Below, in pieces: positions 45,422 to 53,028 of a stretch of 64,000 nucleotides of DNA. A model generated the notes under the pieces. That model saw nothing but the letters and a program-made list of their open reading frames with translations. It ran no database searches and was not told the DNA's origin. How positions within the stretch are numbered: position 1 is the first letter of the stretch; every line of letters starts with the position of its first letter. The position numbers and the translations under genes are program-made. This DNA comes from CAVQRC01 sp963715045. GTDB lineage: Bacteria; Planctomycetota; Planctomycetia; Pirellulales; Lacipirellulaceae. The stretch covers positions 1 to 64,000 of the forward strand of contig CAVQRC010000039.1 of the NCBI GenBank assembly GCA_963715045.1, written 5' to 3'.

Positions 45422-45542
45422 GTCTCGGCAGATCGCCGGACTCAAATGGTATGGAAACACCGTAAGTTGCTGGCAGAAAGTGAGTTATTTGCGAGGGTTT
45501 TGTCGCCATGACGAGGCTCTCGCGGGAGCCGTCAGGAGCGGT

Positions 45543-45568
45543 GTGCCGCGCCTTTAGGCACTCGTGCC
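45543..45568. promoter_or_regulatory. GTGCC/GGCAC cluster, possible activator site
   Basis: GTGCC (45543-45547), GGCAC (45557-45561) and GTGCC (45564-45568) alternate in orientation, about 125-160 bases upstream of the -24/-12 element, a common enhancer distance. The spacing does not fit the NtrC consensus exactly. Confidence 0.35.
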
Positions 45569-45669
45569 AGGCATCTGGGCGGGGCTGGAGATTCGCCGTC
45601 GGATTCCCTGTCATCGCTGCGGTTGCGGGCAAGGGCGTGCCCGGGGCGTCCGAGCTCAGTCCGGCGGCG

Positions 45670-46650
45670 TCAGGATGCCGCCTTGAGTAGCCAGAAGACC
45701 GTAATCAGAACGCCCACTGCCGCCAGGGCGAGCAGCCACCGTGTGAGCGGGATGCGGTCGTCTTCGGGCTCGGCGTCGACGGGTCGGGGGAGCTGGAGCT
45801 CGAGGTCGGCGACGTGTTCTTCATCGAGATGCTCCAAAAGATAGCCCTGCACATTTCGCGCATTGTGCGGTCGCTCGTTCGGTCGCTTGGCCATCAATCG
45901 CGTAATCAAGTCGTCGAGCCATTCCGGGCAGTCGATTCCCCGATCACGAACACGCGGCGGCGAACGATGGAGGTGCTGTTCCCAGACTTGTGCGAACGAG
46001 GCACCGGTGAAGGGCACTTCGCCAGTGAGCATCTCGAACATCACGCACCCCAGGGAGTACAGGTCAGCCGATCCGGAAATCGATTCGTCCGCGGTGATCT
46101 GCTCGGGCGCCATATAAGAAAACGTGCCGACGGTGATCCCATGCGACGTGATGTCCTGAGTCGCTTTACTGTCGAGCGCGACGCCAAAATCGCCGAGCAC
46201 CAGCCGTCCGTCCTCGGCGAAAAAGAGATTGCTCGGTTTCAAGTCGCGGTGGACCACGCCGTGGTTGTGGGCGTGCTGCAATGCCGAGGCGATTTGAGCG
46301 GCATACGCGGCGACCTGGGGCCAGGGAATCCGCTTGTCTCGCCGCAGCCGATCTTTCAGGGTCCCCCACTTCAGACGCTCCATCGCGTAAAAGTACTGCC
46401 CGTCCATCATCCCGCCACCGAATTGGCGAATGATGTTCGGGTGGTTCAGCCGCCCCATGACGATAACTTCACGCTGAAACCGGTCCAGCACGCCGGGCTC
46501 ATCGGCGACGGATGGATGCAGCAGCTTGACCGCGACGGGGACATCGAGCTCATCGCACGAGGCCTCGTAGACGACCCCTACCGTGCCGCGACCGAGCACA
46601 CGCTGAAGCGTGAAGTTATAGGGCGTCGGTGTGAATGGCAGGTGGATCAT
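45670..46650 (-). CDS. membrane-anchored serine/threonine protein kinase
   Basis: 326 residues from ATG 46650. The Hanks-type kinase domain is complete: glycine loop LGRGTVGVVYEA, ATP lysine VAVKLLHP, HRDLKPSNL catalytic loop, DFGVAL and the APE motif MAPEQI. A short juxtamembrane region leads to a single helix near the C-terminus (WLLALAAVGVLITVFWLL), after which almost nothing follows, so there is no extracellular sensor. It lies between the porin terminator and the amt leader; no obvious target. Confidence 0.94.
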   Translation of the reverse strand: MIHLPFTPTPYNFTLQRVLGRGTVGVVYEASCDELDVPVAVKLLHPSVADEPGVLDRFQREVIVMGRLNHPNIIRQFGGGMMDGQYFYAMERLKWGTLKDRLRRDKRIPWPQVAAYAAQIASALQHAHNHGVVHRDLKPSNLFFAEDGRLVLGDFGVALDSKATQDITSHGITVGTFSYMAPEQITADESISGSADLYSLGCVMFEMLTGEVPFTGASFAQVWEQHLHRSPPRVRDRGIDCPEWLDDLITRLMAKRPNERPHNARNVQGYLLEHLDEEHVADLELQLPRPVDAEPEDDRIPLTRWLLALAAVGVLITVFWLLKAAS

Positions 46651-46735
46651 TGGTCGCGGCGGTCGAGGTGTCGTGTCTCCGGATTATAGGGGACCCCGCT
46701 GGATGCCGACAGCAAGCTCCGCGGTCGGCGCGGGC

Positions 46736-46770
46736 AAAAAAAAGGCGGCCTCCCACCACGGGAGGCCGCC
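46736..46770 (-). terminator. intrinsic terminator of the porin gene
   Basis: On the minus strand GGCGGCCTCCC pairs with GGGAGGCCGCC around a short loop, followed by eight T residues. It lies about 30 bases after the porin stop. Confidence 0.85.
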
Positions 46771-46801
46771 CATGAAATCAGGTTGTCGGATCCAACTCCG
46801 C

Positions 46802-48296
46802 TTAGAACAGGAAGTACGCGTCGATGCCAGCGGTGAGCTGGTCTCTCCGCGTGCCGTTGGCGAACGGGAAGGTCGCCGTGTTGATGTTCTTCGGATCGTA
46901 CCAGTCGTACCGCAACTCGGGTCGCACCACGAGGTTGGCTGTCGGCTTGTAGTTCAGACCGATGGTGGCTTCGAGGTAGCTACCGGCGTCGGCGATGTTG
47001 CCGCAGCGACCCGAGCTCCGTCGTCATCGGCAAACCACTCGAAGCGGGCACCGAACTGCCAGCAATCGTTGATCTCATAGAACAGGTAGTTGTTCCATGA
47101 CCACCACTGTTGGTTGCGGGCATTGCCTCCCCGGTTGGACTGGAGTCCCAGATCGTTCTGGAAGACGTACGTCCACTTGTCGGTGAGTTCGTAGGTGACG
47201 ACGATGCTGTGCAGGTAGACGTCACCCTGATCGACGCCGTTGACAAATCCGAAGTCGCCCGCGGTGAGCATGTAAGCAACGGTGGCGTCTTCCCACCAGT
47301 CGAGGCTCACACCACCGAGGAACATATTGGCGTTGTTGAGGTTCTCGAAGCCCGAGTCCCAGCCCATCACGTAACCACCGTACAGCGTCGTATCTTCGCT
47401 GTAAGCGTACTCGGCAAGAGCACCCGTGTGGGTGAACGGCTCGCCGTAGTTCATCGTGTACGCGTGAGTGTAGAAGAAGTTGCCCGGTGCGGCGACCACT
47501 TCGTAACCAATGAGCGTGAAGAAGTGACCGAACTTGACCTTCAGGTCGTTGTAGGCAACTTCCGCGTAGAGCTGAGGAATCGCCGAGCCGTAGGTCTGCT
47601 GGGGGATGTTCTGCCCGCCGCTGTTCCAGCCGAAGTCCCAGCCCTGGTCGCCGAACGCCTGCGTGTCCGGGCCGTCGGCACCAAAGACGTAGTCGAACCG
47701 ACCGCCGATGTCCCAGCCGGAGCCGCCCGTGTCGGTCGACCGCTCAACGTATCCCCACAACTGATTCATGAGGAAGTCGTTCGTGCTGGGGAACGCCAGG
47801 GCTCCATTATTGGGAGCGCCAGGTTGTTGGTCACGACGCCGCCGTTGATCCAGCCGCCGATTGACCACTGGCTGCATTCACTGGGATTGAACAGTCGCAG
47901 CGGGTCGCCGCCGCAATTGTTGCAGGGCAGCCGCCAGCCGAAGCATTCGTTCCCGTCGGGAAGCCGGTCACGAAGCCCGAAGCCGTACGTGTCGCCGCAA
48001 GAGCAACAGTCCGAGCAGCAACCGCACGAGCCGCATGCCGCGGCCGAACCGCAGGCCGTTCCGCAACTGCCGCATGCGTCGCCGCATCCGGTAACCCCTT
48101 CGTCGCCTTGATTACTCATGCTGACCGGCACGAAGGATTGCCGGTCTGCCCCCGAAACTTCGTTCGAGTAGTAGTCGCTGTACTGCGACGCGTCTGTGCA
48201 CAAAGTTGCTGGTTGCGATGTGCCGGTGTCACCGAACGACACGGCCGCCGACGTCGCAACAACCGCCGCGGCCAAAGGTACTACTAAACGCCTCAT
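46802..48296 (-). CDS. cysteine-rich BBP2-type outer-membrane porin, interrupted by two frameshifts
   Basis: About 498 residues when two bases are restored. From ATG 48296 there is a signal peptide (VVPLAAAVVATSAAVSFG), then a segment with 11 cysteines in about 34 residues (around GCGDACGSCG and GCCSDCCSCG), then the beta-barrel part: FNPSECSQWSIGGWINGGV, VERSTDTGGSGWDIGGRFDYVFG, KFGHFFTLIGYEVVAAP, alternating aromatic strands and an aromatic C-terminal end AYFLF. The first junction is near 47823-47833 (GGCGCTCC), the second near 46993-47012 (GCTGCGGC); a single G lost at each restores the frame. Identified as BBP2/OmpL-like porin from the barrel motifs. Confidence 0.82.
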
Positions 48297-48340
48297 AACG
48301 ATTGACTCCATTCGCGGTGCTTGGGATGAATCCGAGAATT

Positions 48341-48357
48341 CCAGGCATCTTGCCTGG
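48341..48357. promoter_or_regulatory. palindrome in the porin leader
   Basis: CCAGGCA-TCT-TGCCTGG, seven-base perfect arms, 45 bases upstream of the porin start. It may be an operator or a leader hairpin. Confidence 0.4.
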
Positions 48358-48543
48358 TTCTCTGCAATCCATGCGGGGGTTGTGGCGAGGTTAAGACCGC
48401 TCAACCTGGGGAAGCTTGGAATTGTCCATCGTTACCATCGGAGCGGCTGGAGATCGTAGATAAGCCGAAAGAATGACTCCAAGACGGACAATGCGGCCGG
48501 GATGTTAATCCCTTCCGATCGTACGAGTCGTGCTGCCAGGTGT

Positions 48544-48664
48544 CCGCTGCGAGACAACAAGCGGTCCGCATTGAGCGGATCTTACAGCCCGGGCAAAGTG
48601 TGCCGGTTGTAACGCCAAAGACAGCGGTACGGATTCGAAGGGACCGCTGCGAGAGGAAGCGGTC
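48544..48664. repeat. two related hairpin elements downstream of ftsY
   Basis: CCGCTGCGAGACAACAAGCGG (48544-48564) and CCGCTGCGAGAGGAAGCGG (48645-48663) share sequence and both can pair CCGCT with AGCGG. A further CAGCGGT at 48622-48628 can pair with ACCGCTG (48643-48649), competing with the second hairpin. Could be the ftsY terminator region. Confidence 0.5.
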
Positions 48665-48678
48665 GAGGAGGACGTGTG

Positions 48679-49602
48679 TCAGCCCTCGAGGTCGTCAAAC
48701 AAAGCGTCGACGAACTCATCGGGGTTGAAAAGTGCCAGGTCTTCGACCTGCTCGCCGACGCCTACGTACTTGACCGGCAGACCGACCTGTTTGCGAATCG
48801 CGACCGCTACGCCCCCTTTCGCCGTGCCGTCGAGCTTGGCCAGCACGATCCCCGTACAATCGACCGCTTCGGTAAACTTTGAGGCCTGGCTGATGCCGTT
48901 CTGTCCGGTCGTCGCATCCAGTACGAGCAAGACCTCGTGCGGCGCCTCGGGGATCTGCTTGCGGATGGAAGCCTGGATCTTCGTCAACTCGGCCATCAGG
49001 TTCTTCTGCGTCTGCAGCCGGCCTGCGGTATCGACGATGCAGACGTCGGCTCCGTCGGCCAGTGCCTTCTCCACGGCCCGGTAAGCGACGCTTGCCGGGT
49101 GGGCGCCCTGATCGGCGGTGACGATGTCGACCTCCAGCCGCCGGGCCCAGATCGTCAACTGCTCAACGGCGGCCGCCCTGAACGTGTCGCCGGCTCCGAG
49201 CACGACGCGTTTGCCCTGACTCCGCAGCATATGGGCGAGCTTGGCGATCGAAGTGGTCTTGCCGGATCCATTGACTCCGCAGACGAGGATCACCGTCGGT
49301 CCCGAAGTCGCGAACCGAATCGGGGACTCCTCCTGCGCCATGATCGCATACAACTCGCCTTTCCAACTGTCGATGATGCCCTCGAGGGTCAGGACGCGGC
49401 CGCGATTCTTTTCCGCGATCTCCCCGACGATTTCTTCGGTGGCGTCGTAGCCCATGTCGGTCTTGAACAAAATCTCCCGCATCTTCTCCAGGAACGCATC
49501 GTCGACCAGCTCCCCCTCGGCCTTGAACAGGTCGCGGACATCCGTCTTCAGCAGCCGCCGGGTCTTGTTGAGGCCCTGTTTGAATTTGTCGAAAACACCC
49601 AT
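48679..49602 (-). CDS. ftsY: signal recognition particle receptor
   Basis: 307 residues from ATG 49602. FtsY is the GTPase that docks SRP-ribosome complexes at the membrane. The NG domain is complete: N-domain helices with MREILFKTDMGYDATEEI, G1 VNGSGKTTSIAKLA, DTFRAAAVEQL, G3 DTAGRLQTQKNLM, G4 AKLDGTAKGG and the closing GVGEQVEDLALFNPDEF. The acidic A domain is almost absent; the protein begins directly with a short basic amphipathic segment (FDKFKQGLNKTRRLL). It is the last gene of a ribH-nusB-ftsY group. Confidence 0.97.
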   Translation of the reverse strand: MGVFDKFKQGLNKTRRLLKTDVRDLFKAEGELVDDAFLEKMREILFKTDMGYDATEEIVGEIAEKNRGRVLTLEGIIDSWKGELYAIMAQEESPIRFATSGPTVILVCGVNGSGKTTSIAKLAHMLRSQGKRVVLGAGDTFRAAAVEQLTIWARRLEVDIVTADQGAHPASVAYRAVEKALADGADVCIVDTAGRLQTQKNLMAELTKIQASIRKQIPEAPHEVLLVLDATTGQNGISQASKFTEAVDCTGIVLAKLDGTAKGGVAVAIRKQVGLPVKYVGVGEQVEDLALFNPDEFVDALFDDLEG

Positions 49603-49637
49603 GGAATCGCTCGGCCCTTCTGGCTGTAAAGTCTCGC

Positions 49638-50045
49638 CTAAGAGTCTTTCGGCTCCGGCAACAGTTTGTCGAGGATCCCGTTGACGAACTGGGGGGACTG
49701 TTTGGATCCGAACCGTTTCGCCAGTTCCACGGCCTCGTTGATGGCGACTCGACCCGGTGTGTCGGTGTATACGATCTCGAAAGCGGCCAGCCGCAGGATG
49801 TTGCGGTCGGTCGCCGCCATCCGATCGAGGCTCCAGTTCGTTGCCTTGGCAGCCAGCATCGCATCGAGTTCGTCCAGGTTGCGTTTCACACCCTGCACGA
49901 GGGTTACCGCGAACTGCTGGAGTTCGCTGGGTTGAATCCGTCGGGCCACGAATTGGCGAATCTCGGCGAATGTGGCCCGAGGATTGACTTCTTCCTGGAA
50001 CAGAACCTGAAGGGCAACTTCTCGGGCGCGGCTACGACGTCGCAT
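49638..50045 (-). CDS. nusB: transcription antitermination protein NusB
   Basis: 135 residues from ATG 50045, matching the usual NusB length; longer starts exist upstream but would extend it by 29 Pro-rich residues. NusB binds boxA RNA with NusE (S10). Family signs: N-terminal RRRSRAREVALQVLFQ, the helix DRNILRLAAFEIVY and INEAVELAKRFGSKQSPQFVNGIL. It follows ribH and precedes ftsY; ribH-nusB adjacency is widespread in bacteria. Confidence 0.95.
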   Translation of the reverse strand: MRRRSRAREVALQVLFQEEVNPRATFAEIRQFVARRIQPSELQQFAVTLVQGVKRNLDELDAMLAAKATNWSLDRMAATDRNILRLAAFEIVYTDTPGRVAINEAVELAKRFGSKQSPQFVNGILDKLLPEPKDS

Positions 50046-50128
50046 GGCGGTGTGGCCCGGCGGGCGAATTCGGAGAGGATGGCAGCTGGGCAGCGGAGAG
50101 GGTACTGGTATCGCGGATTTGGGTGGCT

Positions 50129-50599
50129 TCACTGACTTAAGCTTTTCATCAGTCGCGCCATCGTCAAGGCGGCTTCGGCGGACTCCCTGCCCTTGTTGCC
50201 CACGCGACCACCCGCCCGCTGAACAGCCTGTTCAAGGGTCTCGCAGGTGAGCACGCCGAACTGGATGGGAACCTTGGTGCGGACCGCCATGGCGGCCAGG
50301 ACGTGACTGAGCGAACGATTGATATGCCGATCGTGGGAGGTCTCCCCGCGAATGACGGCTCCCAGGCACACGATCGCCTGGTAGCGACCGCTGACTGCCA
50401 GGGATTCGGCGACAATCGGGATTTCCCACGCGCCCGGCACGCGGGCGACATGCACTTTCTCGTCGGGTACGTTGGCTTCCCGGAACGCTTCGACGGCGCC
50501 CTGGAGCAGTCGATCGGTGATCTGTGAATTGTAGCGGGAGACCACGATCGCGAACGGGTCGTCCAAGGTCAGATCGGCAAGCGGGATTTCGAAGGGCAT
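50129..50599 (-). CDS. ribH: 6,7-dimethyl-8-ribityllumazine synthase
   Basis: 156 residues from ATG 50599. It catalyses the penultimate step of riboflavin synthesis and usually forms 60-mer shells. Conserved parts are VVSRYNSQITDRLLQGA, RVPGAWEIPI, and GAVIRGETSHDRHI with the catalytic histidine, then FGVLTCETLEQA. The length and ends are normal. No other rib genes are in the window. Confidence 0.96.
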   Translation of the reverse strand: MPFEIPLADLTLDDPFAIVVSRYNSQITDRLLQGAVEAFREANVPDEKVHVARVPGAWEIPIVAESLAVSGRYQAIVCLGAVIRGETSHDRHINRSLSHVLAAMAVRTKVPIQFGVLTCETLEQAVQRAGGRVGNKGRESAEAALTMARLMKSLSQ

Positions 50600-50644
50600 C
50601 GGAGGGCGTCAGGGTGCGGGGAACGCGGCGGTCGCGACAATCGG

Positions 50645-52162
50645 CTATTCTTTCATGCTCATCAGGAATTCCGCGTTCGAGTGCGTCTTCTTGAGCCGAC
50701 TGAGGAGCAATTCCATGCCATCAATGGGGCTCATCTCGCTGAGGACGCGCCGCAAGATACAAATACGTCGATACTCTTCTGGATCCATCAGCATTTCCTC
50801 CCGCCGTGTTCCGCTGCAATTGATGTCGATCGCGGGCCAGATCCGTTTGTCGACGAGGCGGCGATCCAGCACGATCTCCAGATTGCCGGTTCCCTTGAAC
50901 TCTTCGAAGATCACTTCATCCATCTTGCTGCCGGTGTCGATCAGGGCGGTTGCGACAATCGTCAGGGAACCGCCCTCTTCGACCTTGCGAGCCGATCCGA
51001 AGAATCGCTTCGGACGCTGCATGGCGTTGGCGTCGATGCCCCCCGAGAGAATTTTCCCCGAGTGGGGACACTCGGAGTTCCACGCCCTGGCAAGTCGCGT
51101 GATCGAGTCGAGAAAAATTACCACATCACGACCATACTCGACCATTCGCTTCGACTTCTCGAGAACCATCTCGGCCACTTGCACGTGCCGCGTCGCCGAC
51201 TCGTCAAAGGTCGAACTGATCACTTCGCAGTTTGCACCCTTTACCTGGCGTTCCATGTCGGTGACTTCTTCCGGCCGCTCGTCGATCAGCAGCATGATGA
51301 CGTAGGCGTCCGGATAGTTCTCCATCACGCTCTGGGCCATCAATTGCATCAGGATCGTCTTGCCGGCCCGAGGAGGGCTGACGATCAGTCCTCGTTGGCC
51401 GAAGCCGATCGGTACGATCATGTCGACAATCCGGGGAGCGATGCGATCGGGCGAGGACTCGAGAACGATCCGCTGGTTGGGATGAAGCGGAGTGAGATTG
51501 TCGAAGTGGATCGTCTTGGCCAGCTGATTCGGATCGCTGCCGTTGATCGTGTCGATCCGTAACAGGGCGAAATACCTCTCGTTCTCTTTAGGGGGGCGAA
51601 TTGTGCCGGCCACGGTGGAACCGGTCCGCAGGCCGAAGCGGCGAATCTGGCTCGGAGACACGTAGATGTCGTCGGGGCACGACAGGTAGTGGTAGTCCGG
51701 GCTCCGCAAGAATCCGAACCCATCCGGAAGGATCTCGAGCGTGCCGCGACCATACATCAGGCCTTTGAGCTTCACCCGCTCTTTCAAAATCCGAAAGATG
51801 AGCTCTTGCTTCTTCAAACCTGTGGCGTCTTCAATTCCCTCCTGGTTCGCCTCGACGATCAACTGTTGAATGGTCATCGCCTGGAGCTGGGCGACGTCCG
51901 TATTGCCTTCGGTGATCTGTTCCGGGAGGTGATCGACACGGCCGCTGCGAATCGCCTCGGCCGCCTTGTCGAGCTGCTCAGCCATCGACAGCGGCTCTTC
52001 CCGTTCCAATTCGGCCAGTTTCTCCCGGTCGATGGGCGACTGGCCATTCTCCACGTCGTTCCGATCGGGAGGGCGGTTTCCGTGGGCAGAATTCCGCGAC
52101 AGGGATAAGTGGGGCCCGCCTGGGGCCGTCCGCTTTGATTGCCGCTTGCTTGACTCAGCCAT
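50645..52162 (-). CDS. rho: transcription termination factor Rho
   Basis: 505 residues from ATG 52162. The RNA-binding cold-shock-like domain is seen at GTLEILPDGFGFLRSP, and the ATPase domain has Walker A SPPRAGKTILMQ, Walker B VVIFLDSITRLARA, and the R-loop region KILSGGIDANAMQRPKRFFGSARKVEEGG (key DANAMQRPKRF). About 80 extra N-terminal residues, rich in Arg, Gly and Pro (KRQSKRTAPGGPHLS), precede the Rho_N helices; this basic extension is also known in other high-GC bacteria. The 247 bases upstream, before coaE, hold no gene. Confidence 0.97.
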   Translation of the reverse strand: MAESSKRQSKRTAPGGPHLSLSRNSAHGNRPPDRNDVENGQSPIDREKLAELEREEPLSMAEQLDKAAEAIRSGRVDHLPEQITEGNTDVAQLQAMTIQQLIVEANQEGIEDATGLKKQELIFRILKERVKLKGLMYGRGTLEILPDGFGFLRSPDYHYLSCPDDIYVSPSQIRRFGLRTGSTVAGTIRPPKENERYFALLRIDTINGSDPNQLAKTIHFDNLTPLHPNQRIVLESSPDRIAPRIVDMIVPIGFGQRGLIVSPPRAGKTILMQLMAQSVMENYPDAYVIMLLIDERPEEVTDMERQVKGANCEVISSTFDESATRHVQVAEMVLEKSKRMVEYGRDVVIFLDSITRLARAWNSECPHSGKILSGGIDANAMQRPKRFFGSARKVEEGGSLTIVATALIDTGSKMDEVIFEEFKGTGNLEIVLDRRLVDKRIWPAIDINCSGTRREEMLMDPEEYRRICILRRVLSEMSPIDGMELLLSRLKKTHSNAEFLMSMKE

Positions 52163-52409
52163 GATCCATCGTGCTCCACTCAGAGGAAGCTGTTGCTACC
52201 GCACTGATGGCGGGAGCGGAAGGAGGAGGGGGGGTGATTCGCGATCCATCCGTGTCCGCACGCGACTGGCCTGATGATGAACACGCGAGCCGCGATGAGT
52301 AGGTGCAGAATTGCCCACTTAGTTTAGCGTGAATCGATTTTCTTCGCACTCCCTGTCTGGCGAATGCTACGAATTGCGGTCGCGACGGTCGCTGGCGGGC
52401 TCGGTTTCG

Positions 52410-53024
52410 CTAGCGGGTCTTCGGCGGCAGCCCCCATTGCTGCCACAGTTGCTGGACCTGAACTGCCACTTCGCGCAACGGGCGGGCGTTGTCAATCTCC
52501 GCATCGGTGCAGGACTGCTTTTGCGCGACCGCCCATTGTGTCGCTTCACGGCGTGCGAGTTCACCCGGTGGCCAGCCCCGCTCGGCGGCGCGTCGCTGTC
52601 GATCGCCTGGGGCGGAGGATATATAGACAATGACGTCGCACGCTGTGTGCCAGCCGGCCTCGACGAGAAGCGGTACGTCGAGGACCACGGCCGGTACGCC
52701 ACGCAGCCTGCATTCAGAGATTGCCGCCTCGAAGGTCTCACGCACTTGGGGATGCACAAGCCCTTCCAAAAAGGCCCGCTCCCGCGCGGAGTGGGAGTCG
52801 TCCCCAAAAATGATGCGGGAAACCGCAGCCCGGTTCAGCGTGCCGTCGTCGTCGAAGACCCCCTCCCCCCAACGCACCCGGATCGCGTCGCGGATTTCTT
52901 TCCGGGCGAGGACGTCGCCAGCGGCTGCGTCGGCATCGAGCACAACGGCGCCGAGTTGGCCAAACATGCGGGCCACGGTTGACTTGCCACTGCAGATTCC
53001 CCCAACGACTCCGATCACGAGCAT
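52410..53024 (-). CDS. coaE: dephospho-CoA kinase
   Basis: 204 residues from ATG 53024, four bases after the polA stop; a GTG at 53051 would overlap polA. It phosphorylates dephospho-CoA, the last step of CoA synthesis. P-loop GVVGGICSGKST, the DADAAAGDVL segment, LVHPQVR and VVLDVPLLVEAGW are conserved. The polA-coaE order is found in several bacteria, including planctomycetes as I recall. Confidence 0.95.
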   Translation of the reverse strand: MLVIGVVGGICSGKSTVARMFGQLGAVVLDADAAAGDVLARKEIRDAIRVRWGEGVFDDDGTLNRAAVSRIIFGDDSHSARERAFLEGLVHPQVRETFEAAISECRLRGVPAVVLDVPLLVEAGWHTACDVIVYISSAPGDRQRRAAERGWPPGELARREATQWAVAQKQSCTDAEIDNARPLREVAVQVQQLWQQWGLPPKTR

Positions 53025-53028
53025 CGCG

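Larger units (their letters stand above)
45204..45669. other. 466-base leader/upstream region of the second amt
   Basis: No gene. It holds the sigma-54 promoter candidate (45406-45421), a GTGCC/GGCAC/GTGCC cluster at 45543-45568 that could bind an activator, and about 190 bases of leader. Confidence 0.5.
48297..48678. other. 382-base region between ftsY and the porin gene
   Basis: No gene. It holds the porin leader palindrome and, further right, two related small hairpins (48544-48566 and 48645-48664). Confidence 0.5.

Noticed and set aside
48600..48660. A tRNA-like T-loop (GGATTCGAAGG) near ftsY
   Set aside because: No matching acceptor, D or anticodon stem could be folded around it.
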